Shown here piece by piece: positions 24,696 through 33,290 of a stretch of 42,779 nucleotides of DNA (positions are counted from its first letter, which is position 1; every line of letters starts with the position of its first letter). Origin of the DNA: an uncultured Bacteroidales bacterium (GTDB taxonomy: Bacteria; Bacteroidota; Bacteroidia; Bacteroidales; WCHB1-69); assembly GCA_905233625.1 (NCBI GenBank), contig CAJOFJ010000016.1, positions 1 through 42,779 on the forward strand. Direction: 5' to 3'. Under the pieces are notes generated by a model. It was given only the letters and a program-made list of their open reading frames with translations. It was not told the DNA's origin and made no database searches. The position numbers were made by a program, and so were the translations under genes.

Positions 24696-25641
24696 ATCGG
24701 ATGGTATTTTGATGAATAATCTCTTCTTTGACACAAACTCCCACTAATTCAGGAGCTTTCACGCCAGATTTCCACAGCTGGTCACCAATCAGAATACGGG
24801 CTTCATCCCATAATCCGCTGTCAATAAAACGTTGCAAGGTTTTGCGTCCGCCTTCAACGATCACCGACTGAATTTTCAACTCATACAACTGCTGCAATGC
24901 CTTAACTGGGTCATCAGAAAGAGGATGATAATATGATATTCCTGAATTTTCTGAATTTTTTTGACACACAAAGCGTTGGGGATCTTTTCCGGGAAACATC
25001 CGTGTGGTTAATTGTGGCTGGTCGTTGACCATGGTGTTGTAACCAATCAGGATGGCATCTTCCTCACTGCGCCACTGGTGCACAATGGTTTTCAGCTCAT
25101 GATTGGTAATCCAGTATTGCCCATTGGGATTAACGCTGCGGTCAATATCCATAAAACCGTTGCGTGTCATAGCCCACTTGAGAATGACGTAAGGACGTTT
25201 TTGTTCATGGAAGGTGAAAAAACGACGATTTAATTCTTTGCACTGCTCTGACAAGACACCAGAAATAACTTCAACACCAGCTTCTTGTAATTTTTTAATT
25301 CCTCCACCATTGACTTTGGCGTTGGTGTCCACTGTGCCTATCACAACTTTTGGGATTCCATGCCGGATAATGGCGTCGGCACAGGGTGGGGTTTTCCCAT
25401 AATGCGAGCAAGGCTCCAAGCTGACATACATCGTGGATTCTTTCAGCAATTCGGGCTGAGTGACCGAAGAGAATGCATTAATTTCGGCGTGTGCTTGACC
25501 ATATTGACGGTGCCAGCCTTCCCCGATAATGGTGTCATGATATACGATAACTGCCCCCACCATAGGATTGGGTTGTACTTTCCCCAAGCCCAAAGCAGCC
25601 AGTTGTAGGCATCGTGACATGTATATCTCATCACGTGTCAT
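24676..25641 (-). CDS. ribD: Bifunctional riboflavin biosynthesis protein RibD
   Basis: The 321-residue protein carries the pyrimidine deaminase domain (about 1-145) with zinc site residues in HAEINAF and PCSHYGKTPPC. The reductase domain follows (about 146-321: YVILKWAMTRNGFMD, NTMVNDQPQLTTR, SVIVEGGRKTLQRFI). Together they perform the deamination and side-chain reduction steps in riboflavin synthesis. The start at 25641 gives the family N-terminus DEIYMSRCLQLA; a longer frame upstream runs into the preceding gene. It follows that gene by 5 bases and overlaps yigZ. Confidence 0.95.
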   Translation of the reverse strand: MTRDEIYMSRCLQLAALGLGKVQPNPMVGAVIVYHDTIIGEGWHRQYGQAHAEINAFSSVTQPELLKESTMYVSLEPCSHYGKTPPCADAIIRHGIPKVVIGTVDTNAKVNGGGIKKLQEAGVEVISGVLSEQCKELNRRFFTFHEQKRPYVILKWAMTRNGFMDIDRSVNPNGQYWITNHELKTIVHQWRSEEDAILIGYNTMVNDQPQLTTRMFPGKDPQRFVCQKNSENSGISYYHPLSDDPVKALQQLYELKIQSVIVEGGRKTLQRFIDSGLWDEARILIGDQLWKSGVKAPELVGVCVKEEIIHQNTIRYVRRHV

Positions 25642-25646
25642 ATTTG

Positions 25647-26714
25647 CTATTTTTGAACGGCTGTTCGGGCAAAATAAGAGAGCGGCTGCACTTGTCGGTC
25701 GAAATGGAAAAACTGACACATATACATCTGCTGATAATTTTTGTTGATAATACCATAGAAATTATCCTCATCGGTTTCTATGATGCTGTTTCCATCCTCA
25801 TCTTCAAACTGATTCAATTTATGGCAAAGTTCTAGAGTGGTTTGTCTGCCTTCCAGATCGGTAATGGTGATGGTTTTGAAATGTTGTTCGTGATAGATGC
25901 TGTCAATTTTTTCAGGAGAAAAAGAAAGAATAATATCCTCGAAATTCTTATCTCTGAACTCTGAAAGCATATCAATCAATTTCAAGGTATCGTATGCGAC
26001 CACTTTATTGTTTTGATAATCATACAAATCGAAGAAACGGGCCCCTGTTTTCACGGCTTTGAAAGATTCTTCAGGATGCTGAAGATCAATAAATTCCGCA
26101 GACTGAATGCGGGTGATTTTGGTCTGGAAAATATCATGGTTAATCCAATCAGCATAGTTGGTGGAATAGCTTGGGGTGGCGAAGCCGCGGAAACCGGGCA
26201 CACATACGATGTAAGGATCATCGGATCCTTCGAGAAGGGCGAAGTTTGCCAGATTATCCATGGTGGCAGGCCCCATGTAATAAGTTTTGGTTTTGCGCTC
26301 TTTTTTTCCGAATTCGATGCCGAAAATTTTGAATTTTGGTTTATTTTGATAAATATCCACCTTTATCGCACTGGTAGATAAAACTTTATTAATTGTATTC
26401 TGTCCCGTTTTAGGAACCACTTGCTTTACTGCAAGACTGGCGATGGTGGTCAAAAAGTCTTCCATGATAGGTTTCATTACCAGAATGCTGTCACGCACTA
26501 CCCAACCGGCATCGGTACGTTGCAGTAATACGTATTCTCCCTGCATATCCGCTAAAAAAATCTTGGTAATTGTGTTGGTGTCTTTGACAGCGAACGCATT
26601 GTATGAAAGATGGTCATCGGAAGATTTGATAACACCGGTTCTGAATAAAACAGCAACAATAGCGGCAACCACCAATACGGCCGCAATGATGATATATAAA
26701 GTGTTTTTCTTCAT
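25647..26714 (-). CDS. DUF4340-like membrane-anchored protein
   Basis: The 355-residue protein has one N-terminal membrane segment (about 6-25, LYIIIAAVLVVAAIVAVLF). A large extracytoplasmic region of beta-rich repeats follows (TNTITKIFLADMQGEYVLLQRTD split over strands, DGNSIIETDEDNF). This build is that of the DUF4340 family, often linked to ABC-type or gliding-related transport loci, but no such genes are adjacent here. It precedes ribD by 5 bases and is thus the first gene of an operon with ribD and yigZ. Function unknown. The start at 26714 is set by the membrane segment and the -7 element upstream. Confidence 0.72.
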   Translation of the reverse strand: MKKNTLYIIIAAVLVVAAIVAVLFRTGVIKSSDDHLSYNAFAVKDTNTITKIFLADMQGEYVLLQRTDAGWVVRDSILVMKPIMEDFLTTIASLAVKQVVPKTGQNTINKVLSTSAIKVDIYQNKPKFKIFGIEFGKKERKTKTYYMGPATMDNLANFALLEGSDDPYIVCVPGFRGFATPSYSTNYADWINHDIFQTKITRIQSAEFIDLQHPEESFKAVKTGARFFDLYDYQNNKVVAYDTLKLIDMLSEFRDKNFEDIILSFSPEKIDSIYHEQHFKTITITDLEGRQTTLELCHKLNQFEDEDGNSIIETDEDNFYGIINKNYQQMYMCQFFHFDRQVQPLSYFARTAVQK

Positions 26715-26732
26715 GATTTGAAATTTGAGGTG

Positions 26733-26740
26733 CAAAATTA
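26733..26740 (-). promoter_or_regulatory. -7 element of the DUF4340-like/ribD/yigZ unit
   Basis: TAATTTTG on the minus strand, 18 bases in front of the ATG at 26714, implying a very short leader. Confidence 0.6.
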
Positions 26741-26785
26741 CGGGAATTTTTCGAGATAAACACAATTATTTGAAAATTGGTTATA

Positions 26786-26833
26786 CGATTAGACTTAAAG
26801 ACATGAAAATATGGAAACGCAAAGACGAAAATA
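26786..26833 (+). repeat. Period-8 tandem array, degenerate CGTTAAGA family, copy 3
   Basis: Six octamers in phase: CGATTAGA, CTTAAAGA, CATGAAAA, TATGGAAA, CGCAAAGA, CGAAAATA. The unit shape matches the arrays at 1.83 and 13.63 kb but is more decayed and A-rich and lacks an opposite arm. It lies in the divergent gap before rpsU. Confidence 0.6.
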
Positions 26834-26851
26834 ATTCTTTAATGAATTGAT

Positions 26852-26891
26852 AATTAGTATATTAACTAATTTGCTAATTTACTAATTAATA
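26852..26891 (+). repeat. Period-8 tandem array, AAATTAGC-related
   Basis: Five octamers in phase: AATTAGTA, TATTAACT, AATTTGCT, AATTTACT, AATTAATA. It sits directly upstream of the rpsU promoter, 18 bases after the previous array. Confidence 0.6.
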
Positions 26892-26918
26892 AGTGAAGCA
26901 TCGTATTGAAAAAAAGTG

Positions 26919-26926
26919 TATTTTTG
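26919..26926 (+). promoter_or_regulatory. -7 element of rpsU
   Basis: TATTTTTG, 50 bases upstream of the rpsU ATG. No TTTG at the expected distance. Confidence 0.6.
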
Positions 26927-26976
26927 CAGCCCCAAAAAATTATAGTATTAACTTTTAAAAGAAAGAGGTATTTTTT

Positions 26977-27174
26977 ATGATCGTTGTTCCCGTAAAAGAA
27001 GGCGAAACTATTGAAAGAGCGCTGAAGAAACTGAAAAGAAAATTTGAGAAAACCGGTGTTGTCCGTGAACTGCGCGCAAGACAGAAATTTACGAAACCCA
27101 GTGTTCTCAAGAGGGAGCAGAAGCTGAAAGCTATCTATGTACAGCAACTTCAATCCAAAGAAGCTGACAAATAA
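26977..27174 (+). CDS. rpsU: 30S ribosomal protein S21
   Basis: The 65-residue basic protein matches S21 throughout (VPVKEGETIERALKKLKRKF, VVRELRARQKF, KPSVLKREQKLKA). S21 sits next to the anti-Shine-Dalgarno end of 16S rRNA and helps initiation. In Bacteroidota studied so far it takes part in hiding the anti-Shine-Dalgarno, which fits the near absence of Shine-Dalgarno sequences in this window. It has its own promoter and terminator. In Bacteroides genomes, as I recall, rpsU lies just ahead of xer and hpf; here those genes are about 14 kb away. Confidence 0.96.
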   Translation: MIVVPVKEGETIERALKKLKRKFEKTGVVRELRARQKFTKPSVLKREQKLKAIYVQQLQSKEADK

Positions 27175-27196
27175 TAGCGAAAGCTCATAAAGAGTA

Positions 27197-27230
27197 AAAA
27201 AAAAGACCGTCTATTACGGTCTTTTTTTTT
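27197..27230 (+). terminator. Intrinsic terminator of rpsU
   Basis: AGACCGT (27204-27210), a CTATT loop and ACGGTCT (27216-27222) lie between A and T tracts. The T tract ends one base before the ahcY -7 element. Confidence 0.88.
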
Positions 27231-27231
27231 G

Positions 27232-27239
27232 TATCTTTG
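27232..27239 (+). promoter_or_regulatory. -7 element of ahcY
   Basis: TATCTTTG, 36 bases upstream of the ahcY ATG, directly abutting the rpsU terminator so that the -33 region falls inside the terminator hairpin. Confidence 0.6.
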
Positions 27240-27275
27240 CCGCCGTATTTATTTATGAATTTAAACAGAATTAAA

Positions 27276-28685
27276 ATGACTGATTACGAATTGAAGTACA
27301 AAGTCGCTGACATGAGTCTGGCGGAATGGGGACGCAAGGATATTGAGGTTTCCCAGAAAGAAATGCCCGGTTTGATCGCTTTGCGCGAGAAATACGGAGA
27401 CAGCAAACCCCTGAAAGGTGTCCGTATCACCGGCTCCCTGCACATGACCATCCAAACTGCAGTACTCATCGAGACTCTGGTGCATTTGGGCGCCGAGGTG
27501 AGATGGTGCAGCTGCAATATTTTCTCCACCCAAGACCACGCCGCTGCTGCCATCGCCGCAGCTGGTGTGTCCGTTTTCGCATGGAAGGGTGAATCTTTGG
27601 AGGACTACTGGTGGTGTACCAACCAGGCCCTCTCCTTCCCCGGTGGAAAAGGTCCCAATCTCATCGTTGACGACGGTGGCGACGCCACTCTGCTGATTCA
27701 TACTGGCTTCAAGGCCGAAGAGGATGCCTCCATTTTGGACAAAACCCCCGAATCGCACGAGCAGGCAGTGGTTTTCAACACCTTGAAAGAATTACTGAAG
27801 GAAGACCCGCAGCGCTGGCACAAGATGATCAAGGACATCAAGGGTGTGTCTGAAGAGACCACCACGGGTGTGCACCGTTTGTACCAGATGATGGAACAGG
27901 GCGAGCTGCTCTTCCCCGCTATCAATGTGAATGACTCGGTGACCAAATCGAAATTCGACAACAAATACGGCTGCCGTGAGTCCCTGGCCGACGGTATCAA
28001 GCGTGCCACAGACATCATGCTGGCAGGTAAAGTGGTAGTGGTTTGTGGCTACGGCGATGTGGGCAAAGGCTGCGCCCAGTCCATGAAATCCTACGGTGCC
28101 CGCGTCATCGTGACTGAGGTGGACCCTATCTGCGCTTTGCAGGCTGCCATGGAAGGCTACGAAGTGAAGACTGTGGAAGACGCCCTCGACGAAGGCAATG
28201 TGTTTGTCACCTGCACCGGCAACTGCGACGTCATTACCGTTGACCACCTCAACAAGATGAGAGACCAAGCCATCGTGTGCAATATCGGTCATTTCGACAA
28301 CGAGATTCAGGTTAGCGCCTTTGAAAGCCAGAAGAACATCACCAAACGTACCATCAAGCCGCAGGTAGATGAGTACATCTTCCCCGACGGACACTCCATC
28401 TTCATCCTGGCGGAAGGCCGATTAGTGAATTTGGGTTGTGCCACCGGCCACCCCTCATTCGTGATGAGCAACTCCTTCACCAATCAGGTGATGGCCCAGC
28501 TGGATCTGTGGCAGCACGACTACAAAGTAGGCGTTTACAACCTGCCCAAAAATCTTGACGAAGAAGTAGCCCGTCTGCACCTGTCCAAAATCGGTGTCAA
28601 GCTGACCAAACTCACGCAAAAGCAGGCCGACTACATTGGTGTGTCTGTCGATGGTCCTTTCAAGAGTGATTTGTATCGGTACTAA
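27276..28685 (+). CDS. ahcY: Adenosylhomocysteinase
   Basis: The 469-residue NAD-dependent enzyme splits S-adenosylhomocysteine into adenosine and homocysteine, clearing the product of methyl transfer. Seen: [20 protein letters not shown] near the N-terminus, [15 protein letters not shown], the NAD-binding motif [19 protein letters not shown] and the C-terminal [10 protein letters not shown]...[10 protein letters not shown]...[11 protein letters not shown] ending typical of the family. The length of about 470 includes the insertion seen in many bacterial and plant enzymes. The start at 27276 gives [20 protein letters not shown]; an upstream frame crosses the promoter. It is monocistronic, with a strong terminator. 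Confidence 0.97.
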   Translation: MTDYELKYKVADMSLAEWGRKDIEVSQKEMPGLIALREKYGDSKPLKGVRITGSLHMTIQTAVLIETLVHLGAEVRWCSCNIFSTQDHAAAAIAAAGVSVFAWKGESLEDYWWCTNQALSFPGGKGPNLIVDDGGDATLLIHTGFKAEEDASILDKTPESHEQAVVFNTLKELLKEDPQRWHKMIKDIKGVSEETTTGVHRLYQMMEQGELLFPAINVNDSVTKSKFDNKYGCRESLADGIKRATDIMLAGKVVVVCGYGDVGKGCAQSMKSYGARVIVTEVDPICALQAAMEGYEVKTVEDALDEGNVFVTCTGNCDVITVDHLNKMRDQAIVCNIGHFDNEIQVSAFESQKNITKRTIKPQVDEYIFPDGHSIFILAEGRLVNLGCATGHPSFVMSNSFTNQVMAQLDLWQHDYKVGVYNLPKNLDEEVARLHLSKIGVKLTKLTQKQADYIGVSVDGPFKSDLYRY

Positions 28686-28710
28686 ATTCTTCAAAAATAT
28701 CAAAAAATAC

Positions 28711-28739
28711 AGGGGCGGAATTTTTTTTCGCCCCTTTTT
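28711..28739 (+). terminator. Intrinsic terminator of ahcY
   Basis: AGGGGCG (28711-28717) and CGCCCCT (28729-28735) form a stem around a T-rich loop, followed by Ts. Confidence 0.88.
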
Positions 28740-28763
28740 GTTTCATTATCAAAAAAAATACTT

Positions 28764-28771
28764 TAACTTTG
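28764..28771 (+). promoter_or_regulatory. -7 element of the pyrophosphatase operon
   Basis: TAACTTTG, 84 bases upstream of the ATG. TTTG at 28737-28740 gives a spacing of 23. Confidence 0.6.
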
Positions 28772-28774
28772 CAG

Positions 28775-28812
28775 ATTCATTTGTGACTATTTTAGATATA
28801 GTCCAAATGAAT
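28775..28812 (+). promoter_or_regulatory. 5' leader hairpin of the pyrophosphatase mRNA
   Basis: ATTCATTTG-T-GACTAT (28775-28790) pairs with ATAGTCCAAATGAAT (28798-28812) in a 15-bp stem with one bulged T and a 7-base loop. It starts within about 4-8 bases of the expected transcription start, so it would cap the 5' end of the mRNA. No T-tract follows, so it is not a terminator. Confidence 0.7.
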
Positions 28813-28855
28813 TTGTTTTTGCTTATAAATTAATATTAATCAAAATAATAAGCTT

Positions 28856-31249
28856 ATGAAAAAAATCTTAGCATCCTTATCACTGCTGTTGCTTCCCGCC
28901 TTTATGTTTGCGAGCGAAGCGGATTTAACCTTGCCGAATTTCGGTGATGTCACTTTTTTCAATGGCGCATTGACCGCCAAGGCCTTGCTGCTGTGGGGCT
29001 CCATCATCGTGATTTTGGGCCTCCTCTTCGGTCTCTTCCAGGCCATGAGAATCCAGAAATTCCCCGTGCACAAGTCCATGGCTAACGTGGCTAACACCAT
29101 TTATACTACTTGCAAGACCTACCTGCTGCAACAGGGCAAGTTCCTGCTCATCCTCTTCGCCATCATCGGCGCCATCATCATTTTCTATTTTGGCGTGCTG
29201 AGCGGCAAGAGTTTCCCGCAGGTATTACTGATTCTGTTGTGGACCGTTCTGGGTATCCTGGGCTCCTATGCTGTGGCTTGGTTCGGCATCCGTATCAATA
29301 CTTACGCCAACTGCCGTACCTCTTTCGCTTCCTTGAGAGGCAAACCTTGGGATGTAGTTTCCATTCCTCTACAGTCCGGTATGAGTGTTGGATTGTTGCT
29401 GATTACCATTGAGTTGGTGATGATGCTTATCATCCTGCTCTTCGTGCCCGCAGAAAGTGCCGGTGCTTGCTTGATCGGTTTCGCCATTGGTGAATCCTTA
29501 GGTGCCAGTGCTTTGCGTATCGCTGGTGGTATCTTCACCAAAATTGCTGATATCGGTTCTGACTTGATGAAGGTAATCTTCAAAATCGGTGAAGATGACC
29601 CGCGTAACCCTGGTGTTATTGCTGACTGTACTGGTGACAACGCAGGTGACAGTGTAGGACCTACCGCTGATGGTTTCGAAACTTACGGTGTAACTGGTGT
29701 TGCTCTGATTTCTTTTATCATTCTGGTTTTGGGCGAGAATGTTGACACTCAGGCCCTCTTGATCGCTTGGATTTTCGCTATGCGTATCCTCATGGTGTTC
29801 ACCTCTGTTTTGTCCTACGGTATCAATCATGCTATTTCAGCTGCTAAATTTAAAGACTCCAAGAATTTCAATTTCGAAACCCCGCTGACTTCCTTAGTAT
29901 GGATTACTTCCATCATCTCTATCGTTATCACCTTCTGCATCAGCTATTTGTTGTTGAACAACAATTCTGTTTCCGACCAATATGGTCCTGATTTGTGGTG
30001 GCGTCTGGCTGCTATCATCAGCTTCGGTACTTTGGCTGCCGCCATCATTCCTGAATTCACCAAGGCTTTCACCAGCTCCAACAGCCGTCACGTACAGGAA
30101 GTGGTGACCGCTTCACGCGAAGGTGGTGCTTCCCTGACCATCTTGTCAGGTATGGTAGCTGGTAACTTCAGCGCTTTCTGGAAAGGCTTGGTAATGGTAG
30201 GTCTGATGTTCGGTGGCGTGATGGTCGCTTCTAACGGTTTGGACATCTTTGGCGAATACTCCTCAATCTTCGCCTTCGGCTTGGTGGCCTTTGGTTTCTT
30301 GGGTATGGGTCCTGTAACCATCGCTGTGGACAGCTATGGACCGGTAACCGACAACGCTCAGTCTGTATTCGAATTGTCACAGATCGAGCAGATTCCGAAT
30401 ATCTCTTCAGAAATTGAAAAAGACTACGGTTTCACTCCCGACTTCGAAATGGGCAAATACTATCTGGAAGCTAACGACGGTGCTGGTAACACCTTCAAAG
30501 CCACTGCGAAACCCGTGCTGATTGGTACGGCTGTGGTAGGTGCCACCACCATGATTTTCGCCATCATCATGTTGCTGAAGAACAATGGTATGATGCAGTT
30601 GAATCTCACCGATCCTGCTGTGATCTTAGGTTTCATCACCGGTGGTGCTGTGATTTACTGGTTCAGTGGTGCTTCTATGCAGGCTGTTACCACGGGTGCT
30701 TACCGTGCAGTGGAATTCATCAAGAAAAATATGAATCTTGATAAGACCGAAGCAGATATTGAAGACTCCAAGACTGTGGTGAAGATTTGTACCAAATACG
30801 CTCAACAGGGTATGTGGAACATCTTCGCCGTCATCTTCTGCCTCACCTTGGCTTTCGCCTTCTTCGATCCTAACTTCTTCGTGGCTTACCTGATTTCCAT
30901 CGCCGTATTCGGTTTGTTCCAGGCTATGTACATGGCCAATGCCGGTGGTGCTTGGGATAACGCCAAGAAGGTAGTTGAGGTTGACCTGAAAGAGAAGAAC
31001 ACCGACCTGCACGCTGCTACCGTTATCGGTGATACCGTGGGCGACCCCTACAAAGATACCTCATCCGTGGCATTGAACCCCATCATTAAATTCTCAACTT
31101 TGTTTGGTATGCTGGCAGTGGAAATCGCTATCGCCATGAAGCTGTCCGCCACTTCCACCGACTACTCACCGATTATCGGTCTGGTATTCTTTGTGATTGG
31201 TTTGGTTTTCGTTTACCGTTCTTTCTACGGCATGCGTATCAAAAAATAA
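28856..31249 (+). CDS. hppA: Membrane-bound ion-translocating pyrophosphatase, divergent type
   Basis: The 797-residue multi-pass protein couples pyrophosphate hydrolysis to ion pumping across the inner membrane. The substrate/Mg site is present as DDPRNPGVIADCTGDNAGDS (starting D247), DSYGPVTDNAQSVFE and, near the C-terminus, GDTVGDPYKDTS. These differ from the canonical GDNVGDVAG/DAYGPIADNAGG forms. At the position that separates K+-independent from K+-dependent enzymes the sequence is GNTFKAT (K548), i.e. lysine, as in K+-independent proton pumps. It has a signal-like N-terminus and more hydrophobic sequence ahead of the core than usual. It fits the group of divergent proton-transporting pyrophosphatases known from the literature, but the transported ion is an inference. 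It leads an operon with an outer-membrane protein (15 bases on) and kdtA. Confidence 0.88.
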   Translation: MKKILASLSLLLLPAFMFASEADLTLPNFGDVTFFNGALTAKALLLWGSIIVILGLLFGLFQAMRIQKFPVHKSMANVANTIYTTCKTYLLQQGKFLLILFAIIGAIIIFYFGVLSGKSFPQVLLILLWTVLGILGSYAVAWFGIRINTYANCRTSFASLRGKPWDVVSIPLQSGMSVGLLLITIELVMMLIILLFVPAESAGACLIGFAIGESLGASALRIAGGIFTKIADIGSDLMKVIFKIGEDDPRNPGVIADCTGDNAGDSVGPTADGFETYGVTGVALISFIILVLGENVDTQALLIAWIFAMRILMVFTSVLSYGINHAISAAKFKDSKNFNFETPLTSLVWITSIISIVITFCISYLLLNNNSVSDQYGPDLWWRLAAIISFGTLAAAIIPEFTKAFTSSNSRHVQEVVTASREGGASLTILSGMVAGNFSAFWKGLVMVGLMFGGVMVASNGLDIFGEYSSIFAFGLVAFGFLGMGPVTIAVDSYGPVTDNAQSVFELSQIEQIPNISSEIEKDYGFTPDFEMGKYYLEANDGAGNTFKATAKPVLIGTAVVGATTMIFAIIMLLKNNGMMQLNLTDPAVILGFITGGAVIYWFSGASMQAVTTGAYRAVEFIKKNMNLDKTEADIEDSKTVVKICTKYAQQGMWNIFAVIFCLTLAFAFFDPNFFVAYLISIAVFGLFQAMYMANAGGAWDNAKKVVEVDLKEKNTDLHAATVIGDTVGDPYKDTSSVALNPIIKFSTLFGMLAVEIAIAMKLSATSTDYSPIIGLVFFVIGLVFVYRSFYGMRIKK

Positions 31250-31264
31250 TACTGTTCAAGCAAA

Positions 31265-32053
31265 ATGCGAAAAATAAAAGTCCTCATACTGATTCTGTCG
31301 TTGATGCCGTTTGGCCTTGTTGGGCAGACTATCCGACCCGACAAGAACTTTGTCGATTCGGCATCAACGATGGTGTGGACAGAGGTCAACATGTCATGGC
31401 AGTTTCCTGTCGGCGGTCTCCGCGAGTTGTTCAAGATGAACGGCAGTGTGGGAACGGGCATTACGGTCAAAATCCCTTCCAATTGGTTGTTTGGTATTAG
31501 TGGTAACTATTGTTTTGGTGGAGCTATGCGTGATAATACAATACTGGACAATCTGAAAGATCACAATGGTTATACTTACAACATCGATGGATCTTGTAAT
31601 CAGGACTATTTAGACAAGGAACTGGAAGGTCGTTATTGGTATGCAGCAGTGGGTTTTGGTAAAGTGTTCCCTGTCAACCGCTGGAAAAATTCAGGTATCC
31701 GTTTGTATGTTGATTTTGGGATTGCCCAACACAAAATTCATTTAGGCAGCCAAGCTGCGGATTATGTGCCTATGCTGCGCGGCGAATATAAGAAGGCTTA
31801 CGACCGCCGCTCAACGGGTTTCCACATGTCGCAGTCTATCGGTTATTTATTCATTCAGCGGGTACGTGTGGCCAGTTTCTATGTTGGACTTGAGTTTCAT
31901 GAAATGTGGACCAAACCTGACAGAAATTATATCATAGGTGTTGGCCCGACTGATGAAATCAAGACCAAATTTAGTGGCTTGTTTGGCATTAAAGTGGCGT
32001 GGATTGTTCCATTATATGAAAAGAAAAAGGTGTCCACTTTCTATACTTTCTAA
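31265..32053 (+). CDS. Outer-membrane beta-barrel-like protein of unknown function
   Basis: The 262-residue protein has a signal peptide (1-20, ending PFGLVGQ). Alternating amphipathic strands typical of small outer-membrane barrels follow (WLFGISGNYCFGG, YWYAAVGFGKVFP, IRLYVDFGIAQ, VRVASFYVGLEFHEMW, FSGLFGIKVAWIVP). No enzymatic motif is seen. It lies 15 bases after the pyrophosphatase gene and ends one base before the kdtA ATG, so it is in one operon with both. A role in envelope or lipopolysaccharide assembly is possible but unproven. Confidence 0.75.
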   Translation: MRKIKVLILILSLMPFGLVGQTIRPDKNFVDSASTMVWTEVNMSWQFPVGGLRELFKMNGSVGTGITVKIPSNWLFGISGNYCFGGAMRDNTILDNLKDHNGYTYNIDGSCNQDYLDKELEGRYWYAAVGFGKVFPVNRWKNSGIRLYVDFGIAQHKIHLGSQAADYVPMLRGEYKKAYDRRSTGFHMSQSIGYLFIQRVRVASFYVGLEFHEMWTKPDRNYIIGVGPTDEIKTKFSGLFGIKVAWIVPLYEKKKVSTFYTF

Positions 32054-32054
32054 A

Positions 32055-33290
32055 ATGAGGTTTTTATATTCCATTGGTATATATTTTTATAATGCAGCGA
32101 TTCACATCGCTGCATTATTTAATTTCAAGGCTCGGCAATGGGTGCAGGGACGGCGCGGAGTGTTTGACTTTTTAGCCGAACAATGTGTCGGAAAAAAACA
32201 TATCATCTGGTTTCACAGTGCCTCTTTAGGTGAGTTTGAGCAAGGCAAGCCGCTGATGCAACTCTATCGTCAACAACACCCTGACTGCACCATTTTGGTG
32301 ACTTTCTTTTCCCCTTCTGGCTATGAAATCAAGAAAAACGACAAGGTGGCTGACATCATCTGCTACCTGCCGCTCGACACTCCCCGCAACGCCCGCCGGT
32401 TTATGGACATTGTGCCAGTGGAGAAAGCTGTTTTCGTGAAATACGAATACTGGTACAATTACATGCACCAGCTCAGCCTTCGCCATGTGCCTTTTTACTA
32501 CATCTCTGCCATTTTCCGCCCCACACAATATTTCTTTAAGCCTTACGGAAGATGGTTCGCCAACCAGCTTAAAAAGTGCACTTATTTCTTTGTGCAGAAC
32601 GAAGTTTCTAAAAATTTGCTGCGCTCTATCGGCATCGATCAGGTGGAAATCACTGGTGACACTCGTTTCGACCGCGTGTACGACATCTCGCGGCAACAGT
32701 ACGAACTGGATTTTGTGCAGGATTTCTGCCAAGAAGACACTAAATTGATTGTGGCAGGCAGTACCTGGGGTCCGGATGAGAACCTACTGAAACATCTGTT
32801 AGAAAAACTGCCAGCCAATTACAAGCTGGTACTGGCTCCGCATGTCACCGATGCCAAACACATCGGGCAAATTAAGGAACTGTTCCAAGAGTTCCCTACG
32901 GTTTGCTATACCGAAAAAGACGACAAAGACTTATCGACCTATCGGGTATTGGTGATTGACACCATCGGCATCTTGAGCAAAATATACAAATACAGTTATA
33001 TTTCCTACATTGGCGGTGCCTTCGAAACAGGCTTGCACAACATTCTGGAAGCGGCAGTCTTCGGCGTTCCCCTCTTCTTCGGTCCAAAATATCAGAAATT
33101 CAACGAGGCCGTACAACTGGTATCCCTGCAAGGAGCCTTCTCCATCACCAGCTACGAAGAAATGCTACAGAAATGCCAACTTTACGCCTCCTCCCCCGAA
33201 GCTTACAACAAGGTTTGCTATATCTGCAAAGAGTTTGTGCAGAGTAATTTGGGGAGTTGTGAGAAGATCATGATGAAATTAGCAAATTAG
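32055..33290 (+). CDS. kdtA: 3-deoxy-D-manno-octulosonic acid transferase
   Basis: The 411-residue glycosyltransferase (GT30 family; also called waaA) adds Kdo to the lipid A precursor at the inner face of the cytoplasmic membrane. Seen: a hydrophobic N-terminal anchor (YSIGIYFYNAAIHIAALF), the catalytic-base segment HSASLGEFEQGKPL, VFVKYEYWYNYM, VAGSTWGPDE, LAPHVTDAKH and the nucleotide-sugar-binding YIGGAFETGLHNILEAAVFGVP region split over two strands. The start at 32055 is one base after the preceding stop and matches family N-termini. The last codons (KLAN-stop) are made of a period-8 array that continues past the gene. Confidence 0.95.
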   Translation: MRFLYSIGIYFYNAAIHIAALFNFKARQWVQGRRGVFDFLAEQCVGKKHIIWFHSASLGEFEQGKPLMQLYRQQHPDCTILVTFFSPSGYEIKKNDKVADIICYLPLDTPRNARRFMDIVPVEKAVFVKYEYWYNYMHQLSLRHVPFYYISAIFRPTQYFFKPYGRWFANQLKKCTYFFVQNEVSKNLLRSIGIDQVEITGDTRFDRVYDISRQQYELDFVQDFCQEDTKLIVAGSTWGPDENLLKHLLEKLPANYKLVLAPHVTDAKHIGQIKELFQEFPTVCYTEKDDKDLSTYRVLVIDTIGILSKIYKYSYISYIGGAFETGLHNILEAAVFGVPLFFGPKYQKFNEAVQLVSLQGAFSITSYEEMLQKCQLYASSPEAYNKVCYICKEFVQSNLGSCEKIMMKLAN

